12,600 bases of DNA, from positions 1-12,600 of the forward strand of contig SKPR01000026.1 in assembly GCA_007119455.1 (NCBI GenBank), written 5' to 3'. This DNA is from Candidatus Brevefilum sp. Lineage in GTDB: Bacteria; Chloroflexota; Anaerolineae; Anaerolineales; Anaerolineaceae. Under the pieces are notes generated by a model that did not search any database, was not told the DNA's origin, and worked only from the letters and a program-made list of their open reading frames with translations. This document shows positions 5,273-12,156 of the stretch, in pieces. Made by a program: the position numbers and the translations under genes. The stretch's first letter is position 1; each line of letters begins with the position of its first letter.

Positions 5273-7894
5273 TTACAAAGCTGAACGGATCCACTTCACC
5301 ACCTCCATCCACATACTGGCCAGCAGTGCAAAAGCAACAACCAGAACCCACTGCAGCGGTTGGAGAGCGGTTGTGTTCAATATCGATTGTACAAAAGGCC
5401 AATGGGTCATCGCCAGAACAAAGGCAATCATCCCCAACAACCAGCCGACGGCAAATGTGTTTGAAAACAGTCCCTGCTTGAATAGAGGTGTTTTTTCCTG
5501 CTTGAGGTTGAAAGCCAAAATGATGTGGCCCAACAGCCAGGTTGAAAAGGCTGCTGTTCGAGCATTATTCACATCCCGACCCAAGCCCAATGAAAGAAAA
5601 TAAACAATCAGGATGGCTATGGTTAATCCGGCCATATTTCTTGCAATGCGTTTGCCCACATCCCAGGATAAAAACCGTTTACGCTTGCGGGGTTCACGAT
5701 CCATCACATCGGGTTCTGCTGTCTCGCTGATGAAAATGGTCGAAGAAGCAAGGTCCATCAGCAATTCTGTAAAAATGATCTGGATCGGGGCCAACGGAAA
5801 AGGAATCCCAAAGAAAAGGGGAACGATAAAGATCGTAAGCAAAATCGCTTTGGCTGAAAGGTAGTAAGTGATCCCTTTGCGGAAGTTATCATAGGCCTTA
5901 CGCCCAATCGCCACGCCATCCGGCAAACGGGCAAAATTATCATCAGTAAGCACCAGATCAGCGGATTCCCGGGCTACATCGGTTCCCTTTTCGCCCATGG
6001 CCACACCGATGTGGGCCGCATTCAGGGCAGGGGCATCGTTGATCCCGTCTCCGGTCACAGCAACGGTTTCACCTGATCGCTGGTAGGCTTCAACCAATTT
6101 TAATTTTTGTTCAGGCGTTGTTCTGGCAAATATGACTGTGTCCTTCACGATCTGCTCATATTCCCGGTCATCTTTATCATCCAACTCATGACCGATAATC
6201 ACCTGTTCAGTCTCAAGTCCGGCTAATTGGGCGATATGCGCAGCTGTTTGGGGTGTATCACCCGTGATCATGACCGTTCGCACCCCAGCCTTGCTGAGTG
6301 TCGTAACTGCATCCGGGACCTCTGGCCGGATTGGGTCATCTATCACTGCTGCACCAGCAAAATACAGGGATTGTGGCAGACCATTCTGAAGCTCACCTTC
6401 ACCCAGGGCATAGGCCGTGATTCGTTTCCCCTGGGCAGCTAATGTCTCAACCTCGTCTCTGAAATCATCACGGAAATCCCGATCCCAGGTCTTTTCGGAG
6501 CGTTCACCGGACAAATCAAGCCTGCCAGCCGATTGATCAAGCAACACATCCAAACGACCGGTCACAAAATGCTTTTTGACCCCATCAACCTGGTAGGTCA
6601 ACCTGCGGAATGCAGCTCCCCGAGAAAAACCAGAAAGGTCGACCAGTTCACCCGGTTCCTCAAAATCCAATTCAGCTAAAGCTTCTCCGGCATTAACTAA
6701 GGCCAGATCGGTCGGATCATTGGAAGTCTCAGGGACAGAAGCGAGGGCAACGTCCATAAATCTGGCCTTCTTCAGAGCAGAATCCGAGCCGTTTTCTTCA
6801 GCAAAGGCAAGTGTTTGCCCTTCAGGCAACAGTACATTTACAAGGCGCATCTGGTTTTCAGTCATGGTGCCAGTCTTATCGCTCAAAACAACATTGACTG
6901 AACCTAACGTCTCAGCGCCATACAATCGCCGTACAATCACATGTTTACGGGCCAACTCAAGGGCGGCAAGGGCGAGTGCCATGGCGATGATGATTGGCGG
7001 CTGCCCCGGGACCATTAAAAAGGTCAGAGAAAGCCAGGTCAATACCATCTCCTCCAGGGCAAACCCCAACAGGAGACCGATCAACGGAATCAGCAAACTG
7101 ACGCCCAGGGCGACATACGCCAGGGTGGACGCCAGGTCATCCATTTCTTTCTGCAGAGGTGTTTTTTCCTGATCACGACGTGTCGCCAGCTCTGCCACGC
7201 GACCTAATTCAGTCTGGCTTCCTACGGCCATCACCAGGGCTTTCCCCTGCCCGTCCAGAGCCGTGGTACTGGCAAACACCGCTGTTTTTCTTTCAGCCAG
7301 GGGTATATCCGCTGAAATATCCGCATCCGCTGCTTTTCTAACCGGAGCAGATTCCCCGGTCAGGGTGCTTTCATTGACCAGTAATCCTGCTGATTCGACC
7401 AGCCTGGCATCGGCCGGGATGCGGCTGCCTGAGCGCAACGGCAGAATATCACCAACAACCACGTTGATAAAATCAATTTCTCGCTGTTCACCATCCCGCA
7501 AAACGGTCGTGGTCGGCGCTTGAACTTCACGCAGCCTGGCCATCGTCCGATCGGAGCGGGCTTTATTGAGCAGGTGTACGCCGATATAAATCGCCACCAC
7601 AAAGGCCATCACCACAGCTTCCTGAATTTGTCCTAAGAGCAGAGATATGCCGGCAATGGAAAACAAAACCAGCATCATGGGGGATTTGACACTATCCCAT
7701 AATAAAACCCATATGGGCGTTGGTCCCCGTTCTTCCCACTGATTGCACCCAAAGCGCTGTCGATTAGATTCAACCTGCTCTGAAGTCAGCCCCCGATCCG
7801 GGTCAACATCGAGGTAATGCAAGAGATCTTTCACTGAAGAAGACCACCAGTTATCAGGTGTTCTTTGTTCAGTTGTGTGCTGAGTTTTGCTCAT
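5273..7894 (-). CDS. P-type cation-transporting ATPase (P2/P3-like) with non-canonical ion-site motifs
   Basis: This is a complete 873-residue P-type ATPase that couples ATP hydrolysis to cation movement across the cytoplasmic membrane. It has the cation-ATPase N-terminal region (about 15-60), M1-M2 (61-110), the actuator loop TLTGES (177-182), M3-M4 (255-310), the phosphorylation motif DKTGT with Asp339, the TGD hinge (544-546), TGDGINDAPA (614-623), and six C-terminal helices. The ion-site segments are unlike Ca2+ pumps: M4 reads VPGQPP (295-300) rather than PEGLP, lacking the liganding Glu, and M6 reads TELLMDLASST (709-719) instead of the N-x-x-T-D pattern. The KGA lysine motif of the nucleotide domain is replaced by TGR (445-447). 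It resembles an uncharacterised branch of heavy-metal-unrelated pumps; H+, Na+/K+ or another cation are all possible. GTGAG lies 6 nt before the ATG. It follows the DUF1295 gene with its own probable promoter. Confidence 0.93.
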   Translation of the reverse strand: MSKTQHTTEQRTPDNWWSSSVKDLLHYLDVDPDRGLTSEQVESNRQRFGCNQWEERGPTPIWVLLWDSVKSPMMLVLFSIAGISLLLGQIQEAVVMAFVVAIYIGVHLLNKARSDRTMARLREVQAPTTTVLRDGEQREIDFINVVVGDILPLRSGSRIPADARLVESAGLLVNESTLTGESAPVRKAADADISADIPLAERKTAVFASTTALDGQGKALVMAVGSQTELGRVAELATRRDQEKTPLQKEMDDLASTLAYVALGVSLLIPLIGLLLGFALEEMVLTWLSLTFLMVPGQPPIIIAMALALAALELARKHVIVRRLYGAETLGSVNVVLSDKTGTMTENQMRLVNVLLPEGQTLAFAEENGSDSALKKARFMDVALASVPETSNDPTDLALVNAGEALAELDFEEPGELVDLSGFSRGAAFRRLTYQVDGVKKHFVTGRLDVLLDQSAGRLDLSGERSEKTWDRDFRDDFRDEVETLAAQGKRITAYALGEGELQNGLPQSLYFAGAAVIDDPIRPEVPDAVTTLSKAGVRTVMITGDTPQTAAHIAQLAGLETEQVIIGHELDDKDDREYEQIVKDTVIFARTTPEQKLKLVEAYQRSGETVAVTGDGINDAPALNAAHIGVAMGEKGTDVARESADLVLTDDNFARLPDGVAIGRKAYDNFRKGITYYLSAKAILLTIFIVPLFFGIPFPLAPIQIIFTELLMDLASSTIFISETAEPDVMDREPRKRKRFLSWDVGKRIARNMAGLTIAILIVYFLSLGLGRDVNNARTAAFSTWLLGHIILAFNLKQEKTPLFKQGLFSNTFAVGWLLGMIAFVLAMTHWPFVQSILNTTALQPLQWVLVVAFALLASMWMEVVKWIRSAL

Positions 7895-7940
7895 TTTTTC
7901 TCACTTATGGACCAAACCAAAAATATTTTTTTATCAAATG

Positions 7941-7993
7941 GTTGAACGTGAGAAGCCATTTTTAATATACCGAATGCCGATGAGCCGTTCAAC
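7941..7993. repeat. Eight-base inverted repeat around the ATPase promoter
   Basis: GTTGAACG (7941-7948) and CGTTCAAC (7986-7993) are perfect reverse complements separated by 37 nt. A second imperfect pair lies inside (GCCATT near 7955 and AATGCC near 7974). The outer right arm contains the putative -35 box of the ATPase promoter, and the left arm lies near the predicted transcript start. It may be a bipartite operator, or a weak hairpin ending the DUF1295 transcript; there is no T tract directly after the arm. Confidence 0.45.
7964..7992 (-). promoter_or_regulatory. Probable sigma70-type promoter of the P-type ATPase gene
   Basis: On the minus strand TTGAAC (7987-7992) and TATATT (7964-7969) are separated by exactly 17 nt. 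They match the consensus boxes at 4 and 5 of 6 positions. A start near 7957 gives a leader of about 60 nt before the ATPase ATG. Confidence 0.5.
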
Positions 7994-8010
7994 TTATCCC
8001 AATTGATTGA

Positions 8011-8907
8011 TTATTTATCTTTTTTTTGTTTGTTTTTTCCTGGTGGAACCGGAATCAGAACCGGCGTGTTTTTCTTGTAAGCCTGGTAATCTTCCCGGTT
8101 GCCCCAGCGTCGATCAGCCTTTTTTTCCAGCATGGGGATCCCGCTGATGAGTGTCAATTGTATGATCACCCAAACCGGAGAGATGAGTGTCAACAATGCC
8201 CAACCTCGCAGAACGGGCAATGCAATAATGGCCACACCAATCCACAGCACGATCTCACCAAAATAATTGGGATGGCGAGACCAGGCCCATAACCCGGACC
8301 GGATGAATTCACCTTCATTTTGCGGATTTGCTTTAAAAGCGCTCTTTTGTGCATCTGCAATCAGTTCAACAAAGTATCCAAATGCCCAGACGACGAATCC
8401 GATTGCCGCCGACCAGCTTAATGGCCTTTGGACGGTGGCTGTGATGGCCGCCAGGGCTGCTGCAGCCGTAAACGTGACCCACAAGCCCTGCAGAGTCCAG
8501 GTGAGCAAGAAACTGGAGAAAGAAACCTTGATTTCATCAAACCGCTCATCCTTACCAGCCTTCATGATCCGGGTGAAGAGAAAAGTCCCCAATCGGGTAG
8601 CCCAAACAACAACCAGCACGAGGAGCAAAACCGCCCGTTGGTCAATGCGCGGTAGAAGCAGGACCGTCACGGCTGTGATGGTGATATACGTCAGACTGCC
8701 GGTCAGATCAAAGAATTTTTCGCTTTTCTGAAGGTAGGCAATCACAAAAACGATCCATTGGATCAGATAGGCGCTGGCAACCGCCAGCCAGAAAATCGGA
8801 ATTTCATCGATTAAGAAACTCCCCCGCCCACCAGCCCAGGCCACGCCCACCCCAATTGCAACAGCAAAAAGCACACCTGCATAATTTTTAAGCATTTTGG
8901 TATTCAA
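8011..8907 (-). CDS. DUF1295 / steroid 5-alpha-reductase-like membrane enzyme
   Basis: This 298-residue polytopic membrane protein belongs to DUF1295, part of the superfamily with steroid 5-alpha-reductases and isoprenylcysteine methyltransferases; the reaction in bacteria is mostly unknown. About seven to eight helices are predicted. The hallmark is the C-terminal segment ADAQKSAFK (184-192), then SGLWAWSRHPNYFGEI (204-219) and the late EDYQAYKKNTPVLIP (272-286), where the family binds NADPH or S-adenosylmethionine. The first helix (about 9-27) may be a membrane anchor. The tail is very Lys-rich. It is the first gene before the ATPase on the same strand, 116 nt away. It has no obvious link with the ATPase beyond both acting in the membrane. 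The start is TTG (see the ribosome binding site entry). Confidence 0.9.
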   Translation of the reverse strand: MNTKMLKNYAGVLFAVAIGVGVAWAGGRGSFLIDEIPIFWLAVASAYLIQWIVFVIAYLQKSEKFFDLTGSLTYITITAVTVLLLPRIDQRAVLLLVLVVVWATRLGTFLFTRIMKAGKDERFDEIKVSFSSFLLTWTLQGLWVTFTAAAALAAITATVQRPLSWSAAIGFVVWAFGYFVELIADAQKSAFKANPQNEGEFIRSGLWAWSRHPNYFGEIVLWIGVAIIALPVLRGWALLTLISPVWVIIQLTLISGIPMLEKKADRRWGNREDYQAYKKNTPVLIPVPPGKNKQKKDK

Positions 8908-8913
8908 TGATTA

Positions 8914-8918
8914 CTCCT
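8914..8918 (-). promoter_or_regulatory. Shine-Dalgarno AGGAG selecting a TTG start for the DUF1295 gene
   Basis: AGGAG lies 6 nt before TTG 8907. The nearest in-frame ATG (8895) would be 18 nt from it, too far, so TTG is the better start. The hydrophobic N-terminal helix is retained either way. Confidence 0.65.
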
Positions 8919-8994
8919 ATCCCTGAAAGAGGCAATAACTTGAAAAATAAATTAGATTTTTCCACTTATAATCAATTTTACCGTGACAACCTGT

Positions 8995-9025
8995 AATAAG
9001 AAAACGCCAGCGTAAAAACTGGCGT
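8995..9025 (-). terminator. Intrinsic terminator after the Asp-box protein gene
   Basis: ACGCCAG (9004-9010) and CTGGCGT (9019-9025) form a perfect 7-bp stem with an 8-nt loop. Read on the minus strand, the stem is followed by a T-rich tract (TTTCTTATT). It lies about 90 bases past the stop of the Asp-box gene and before the DUF1295 gene, so it separates the two transcripts. Confidence 0.72.
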
Positions 9026-9116
9026 ACATCTTGAGAAAGACAAATTTATTTTTTTCTCACGAATTCAATAAGGGATGAATCAGTGTTTAGGTATTCCCGG
9101 ATTGGCCTGAGCTGGA

Positions 9117-10136
9117 CTAAATCACGATCATCGATGTGTGGATTCCGCCCAGGCTGAAGGGGAGCTTTTCCCACACATCTCCGTAATCCCCGGTATACCA
9201 GACATCACCATTCGCCAGTCCAGCGAATAAATAACCCGGATTCTCGGGAATTGTGGCAAGGTCATAGGCCATATCGTCCAGCGGTTCTGGTAATCCACCC
9301 GATAGCTGCACCCAGGGTTCGTCACCCGCTTTGCGATAAATATGGGCATTGGCCTTTCCATCCTGATGTGCCGGTGGGTCAAATTCACCACGCAGCAGTT
9401 TGGGCATTTCTGATGCGGATAAATACCATAGATCAGGTTGCCCCGGATCGGGTGCGACCATCCAACCATACTTTGAGCCCAGGCCGTCTTTGGATTTTCG
9501 CCAGGTCCGCCCGCCATCCTGGCTGAAGGAGACGCCACCACCGCCGCCTTCATAAGCCCATTGACCGGAGAAGGGGTGGAATTTAAGCGAATGGCAATCC
9601 CGCTGGCCGCCGCGCAGGTGTTTCGTCCATGTTCTGCCTCCATCCTCTGAACGCATCAAAGCGCCCACCTCAATCCCGGCTAATAACACATCAGGGTCCT
9701 CAGGTGACACGGCCAGGCCGCTCACGTAAGGCGTTACTCCGGGCGGATCAGCCGGTGAGAACCACCAGAATTGCTTCCTCTTTCGCATGGCTTCGAGCTC
9801 TTCCCAAGACCCACCGCCATCATAAGAAACAAACAATGAAACTGGTTTGCAGCCGGCGTAAATTGTTCTGGGGCTTGCTGGATCAATGGCGATTGACTTC
9901 ACCGGCAGGTGCGCCATACCGATGCTGGTCCAGGTTAAACCGGCATCTTGAGAACGTAAAATGCCCTTATGTTGGGTGGCAGCATAGACAATTTGGTGAT
10001 TTGTGGAATTGGCGACCATCCTGTTGATCCAGGTTTCCTTTAACGGATTGGTGACAATCCAGTGGTTGTTTCGATATTCAGCCCGCGCTAAAGAATTACC
10101 AGTTGCAGCAAGAAAGATTCGCTGATTTATATCCAT
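9117..10136 (-). CDS. Asp-box (BNR/sortilin-like) beta-propeller protein, cytoplasmic
   Basis: This 339-residue protein is built from repeated beta-propeller blades with Asp-box turns (S-x-D-x-G-x-T-W): SQDAGLTW (62-69), SYDGGGSW (104-111), SEDGGRTW (163-170), SQDGGRTW (205-212) and a weaker TGDYGDVW (315-322). Each is followed by a strand pattern of the type I-x-x-x-P-x-x-P-x-x-x-Y/L-A-G. This is the architecture of the sialidase/VPS10/Ycf48-like exo-alpha-sialidase superfamily. The sialidase catalytic Arg triad and FRIP motif are not evident, so glycosidase activity is not supported; a binding or scaffold role is more likely. There is no signal peptide, unusual because many such proteins are exported. 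CAGGAG lies 7 nt before the ATG. It is a single-gene transcript ending at the terminator near 9000, flanked on its 5' side by a long gene-free stretch. Confidence 0.85.
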   Translation of the reverse strand: MDINQRIFLAATGNSLARAEYRNNHWIVTNPLKETWINRMVANSTNHQIVYAATQHKGILRSQDAGLTWTSIGMAHLPVKSIAIDPASPRTIYAGCKPVSLFVSYDGGGSWEELEAMRKRKQFWWFSPADPPGVTPYVSGLAVSPEDPDVLLAGIEVGALMRSEDGGRTWTKHLRGGQRDCHSLKFHPFSGQWAYEGGGGGVSFSQDGGRTWRKSKDGLGSKYGWMVAPDPGQPDLWYLSASEMPKLLRGEFDPPAHQDGKANAHIYRKAGDEPWVQLSGGLPEPLDDMAYDLATIPENPGYLFAGLANGDVWYTGDYGDVWEKLPFSLGGIHTSMIVI

Positions 10137-10313
10137 TATTTATCTCCTGTGTTGATAATGTTTTATCGGAAAAACAAATATATAAGGACATCATTGACAA
10201 ATTGTTATGGCTAAATATATCAATATAATTATCCTCTATTTTGTCGCATTTAAGCAATATAATAATTTGAAATTGATCTTATTTTCCGCGTCATGTAGAT
10301 CCAATTTGGCTCA

Positions 10314-10427
10314 TTATTTTTGTTGTGTCAAACCATCCACACGATATAGATTATAAGCCGCCAAAGACAGAATTTGATCTGGGAGGAATCCAAACCTGCC
10401 CGGATCAGCAAAGCCTTTTTCTCCTGG
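10314..10427 (-). pseudogene. Possible worn C-terminal end of a transposase gene
   Basis: On the minus strand a 37-codon stop-free stretch ends DQILSLAAYNLYRVDGLTQQK and then stop at 10314-10316. The string LAAYNLYR with a following hydrophobic residue recalls the C-terminus of IS5/IS1182-type transposases (AAYNLVR). Upstream, the same frame has several stops within about 90 codons, at the rate expected for random DNA, and no terminal inverted repeats were found. This is a suggestion only; an open stretch this long arises by chance fairly often. Confidence 0.25.
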
Positions 10428-10737
10428 CTATGCACGGGCAGTGCATTTTTGTTAATTTCCGACGATTTGCTTTCGGCAGAACTTCGTGAACAAATCACGT
10501 TTTGTGAACTTTATTGATGATCGTGTTTTCTCCTTCACCCAACTCTAGATAATAATAAAGGATCGTTTCATCATAGACACGGAGATAACCCTGGCTGAAT
10601 CAATCAGTCCTTCATAGAATATGCCTTCATCAGATTATGCAAACATCGACCGACAACAATCCAGACAACCTGGCTAGTCTAGCTGGGCGCTATGCAATTC
10701 TGGCGGGATGATCACCGACTGAGTCACTGAACCCACA

Positions 10738-10766
10738 TTCAAATGACTTTTAGTTTATGCTATAAT
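10738..10766 (+). promoter_or_regulatory. Promoter with extended -10 for the 56-residue membrane protein
   Basis: TGCTATAAT (10758-10766) is a perfect -10 box with the extended TG-n element. TTCAAA (10738-10743) stands 17 nt upstream as a 4-of-6 match to the -35 box. A start near 10773 gives a leader of about 58 nt, which contains two copies of AATTAGTTTT (10777-10786 and 10805-10814). Confidence 0.65.
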
Positions 10767-10830
10767 TAATAAATACAATTAGTTTTTTCGAACAAATCCT
10801 TTAGAATTAGTTTTCAAAGAAGAGGTAAAA

Positions 10831-11001
10831 ATGAGATTTAACGCACCCACAAAAATCGCTTGGTATATAGCAGTGATTCTTGGCATATTGGGCATACTTG
10901 GCACCATAACTGATATCCCCTTGGTGTCAGAATATAGTTTCTGGTTTGTTGTTGCCGGATGGTTGTTACTGGCCATTGCAACAGTCGCTAAAGGTCTATA
11001 A
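10831..11001 (+). CDS. 56-residue two-helix membrane protein (conserved small hypothetical)
   Basis: This small protein has a basic N-terminus (MRFNAPTKIAW) and two predicted transmembrane helices, about residues 10-27 and 37-53. They are joined by a short loop with DIPLVSEYSFW (29-39), and the protein ends VAKGL. I recognise the pattern (first helix VILGILGILG, then IP, a hydroxyl/aromatic loop and FWFVVAGWLLLAIAT) as a small conserved bacterial protein of unknown function. GAGG lies 6 nt before the ATG, and a strong promoter precedes it. It stands alone, with a hairpin just after the stop. Its size would make automatic annotation easy to miss. It could be a stress-induced membrane peptide or a subunit modulator; nothing in the sequence decides. 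Confidence 0.78.
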   Translation: MRFNAPTKIAWYIAVILGILGILGTITDIPLVSEYSFWFVVAGWLLLAIATVAKGL

Positions 11002-11013
11002 ACACCAATCTTT

Positions 11014-11042
11014 ATGGGTCTGACTTTTTTTCTCAGCCCCAT
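11014..11042 (+). terminator. Hairpin just after the small membrane protein gene
   Basis: ATGGGTCTGA (11014-11023) pairs with TCAGCCCCAT (11033-11042): ten positions with one mismatch and a T-rich 9-nt loop. No T tract follows, so it is not a textbook terminator, but its place 12 nt after the stop suggests transcript ending or 3' protection. Confidence 0.4.
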
Positions 11043-11060
11043 GATTTAAATTGCAAAACG

Positions 11061-11105
11061 CTAAAATACAGGACATTAACGAATATTATTTACGTCCTGT
11101 TTTAG
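11061..11105. terminator. Possible bidirectional terminator hairpin
   Basis: CTAAAATACAGGAC (11061-11074) pairs with GTCCTGTTTTAG (11094-11105), giving a 12-bp stem with a two-base TA bulge and a 19-nt loop. The A tract on the left and T tract on the right flank a GC-containing core, as in a bidirectional intrinsic terminator. It lies between a plus-strand and a minus-strand gene that converge. Confidence 0.5.
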
Positions 11106-11376
11106 GTTGGTTTGCTGATTATACCGATTTTATGGTCTATTGATCTGGCATGTGGTTAATGCTCTGATCCCGCACTTCACCACATGCGACCTTCATCATT
11201 CTCTTTAAAGACAACCTGCAGTTCAGATTTTAAGAAGATTTTCTTCTTTCAGGATTATTAATACCCAACAAACTCATATTCAAGATTTACGAATTCGGGG
11301 GATTTTAATCTTCGTGTTCAGCTTTATTAAGGCTGGCCATTCAACTGCTTGCCGTTAGTAGAAGCAAGAGGTTTTT

Positions 11377-12048
11377 TCATTCATCAAACAACAGTGGTTC
11401 AAGTTCAAGTAAGTCTTTGGTGAATAGCTCCAGGTCAATCCTTGCTGTTTCGGGATCTCTTTCTAAACCGGCAATAATCAGCTCAAGTCGCCTGGGTAAA
11501 CTGAGCGCCAGCTCGGTATCCACTTCAATAACGTACGGCAGCAGATCATCCAAGCGCTGTTGGGTATCAACCAGAGCAGCTTCAGCCACCTCAGGTTCTT
11601 CTAAGAAAAGACCGATACGGGCACTGTTCACATCAACCAGCACTTGATAATACTTTAAACGTGCCGTAGCCAATGCCAATTCTTCTTGCATTGAAGCAAC
11701 ATCATCCTCCGCTTCTTGAATTCTTGTTGTAAGCTGGTCCACTTCAGAACCCAAGTCACTTAGTTCTTGGTTGGTTTCTTCCAACTCAGCCTGGGTATCA
11801 AGCATGGCATCAGATAAAGGTCTGTAGCGCAAAAAATAGTCTATCAGGAATCCTGCCAGGAAGGCAATTGCGATGACAGTGAGCCAGATAAGGGCCTGTC
11901 GCAAGAATTTTTTCGTACGGCTGGGTGGCGCTTTCTTCTCTTTTTCATCAGGCTTTATTTCTTGATCGGATTTACCAGATGTTCTTTTTGCTTCCGGGGT
12001 GTCGGACGCTGAGTGTTCTGATTTTGTCTCTTCATTATTTGTGTTCAT
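11377..12048 (-). CDS. Single-pass membrane protein with extracytoplasmic coiled coil
   Basis: I do not recognise a named family for this 223-residue protein. It has a highly charged, disordered N-terminus (1-46, rich in Glu, Lys, Ser and Asp), one transmembrane helix (about 50-73, with Arg/Lys before it), then a coiled coil at about 78-135 with heptad-like Leu/Ile spacing. The C-terminal part (136-223) is helical and acidic, with two similar segments around LEEPEVAEAALVDTQQRL and LERDPETARIDLELF that suggest helical-hairpin repeats. The basic residues before the helix predict the N-terminus inside and the coiled coil outside. The ribosome binding site is weak (AAGAGA, about 8 nt before the ATG). 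It forms a single-gene unit. A role in envelope organisation or as a membrane-anchored scaffold is possible but unproven. Confidence 0.75.
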   Translation of the reverse strand: MNTNNEETKSEHSASDTPEAKRTSGKSDQEIKPDEKEKKAPPSRTKKFLRQALIWLTVIAIAFLAGFLIDYFLRYRPLSDAMLDTQAELEETNQELSDLGSEVDQLTTRIQEAEDDVASMQEELALATARLKYYQVLVDVNSARIGLFLEEPEVAEAALVDTQQRLDDLLPYVIEVDTELALSLPRRLELIIAGLERDPETARIDLELFTKDLLELEPLLFDE

Positions 12049-12111
12049 GGCTTTTCTCTTCTATACTAGGTGGGCAATCAAAAGGCAGACTGAAAAAAGA
12101 TCGTGACTGGC

Positions 12112-12156
12112 GTTTACCAAGGTCTTCAAATGGTGGGAAAGACCGGTAAGGTAAAC
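12112..12156. repeat. Long imperfect hairpin upstream of the coiled-coil gene
   Basis: GTTTACC (12112-12118) pairs with GGTAAAC (12150-12156), and inside it GGTCTT (12121-12126) pairs with AAGACC (12139-12144). That is 13 base pairs with a 2/5 internal loop and a 12-nt apical loop. On the minus strand it lies 64-108 nt before the coiled-coil ATG, so it could be part of its leader or end a transcript arriving from the right. Confidence 0.55.

Larger units (their letters stand above)
10137..10830. other. Gene-poor interval between the Asp-box gene and the 56-residue membrane protein
   Basis: These 694 bases hold no intact gene. The part near 10140-10320 is very AT-rich and should contain the promoter of the Asp-box gene, but I see no clear -35/-10 pair. 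The middle (10314-10700) has coding-like fragments on the minus strand, broken by stops. GCTAG-T-CTAGC (10673-10683) is a perfect short palindrome. The right end (10750-10830) is the promoter and leader of the next gene. Confidence 0.6.
11002..11376. other. Hairpin-rich non-coding interval
   Basis: No gene is visible here. Besides the two stems listed separately, it contains GCATGTGG/CCACATGC (11148-11155 and 11180-11187, perfect 8 bp, 24-nt loop), AAGAAGA/TCTTCTT (11232-11238 and 11242-11248, perfect 7 bp, 3-nt loop), and CTTGC/GCAAG (11348-11352 and 11364-11368) followed by AGG and six T at 11372-11377. The last resembles a weak plus-strand terminator. Confidence 0.5.

Noticed and set aside
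6720..7172. 150-codon open frame on the plus strand
   Set aside because: It is antisense to the middle of the P-type ATPase, has no ribosome binding site and no family pattern.
8267..8731. 154-codon open frame on the plus strand
   Set aside because: It is antisense to the DUF1295 gene, whose protein features are clear; the composition is typical of a shadow frame.
9128..9643. 171-codon open frame on the minus strand
   Set aside because: It lies inside the Asp-box gene in another frame; the Asp-box frame carries the repeated motifs.
9629..10027. 132-codon open frame on the plus strand
   Set aside because: It is antisense to the Asp-box gene, with no start signal or recognisable domain.
10779..11042. 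87-codon open frame on the minus strand
   Set aside because: It is antisense to the 56-residue gene, whose promoter, ribosome binding site and membrane helices are all on the plus strand.
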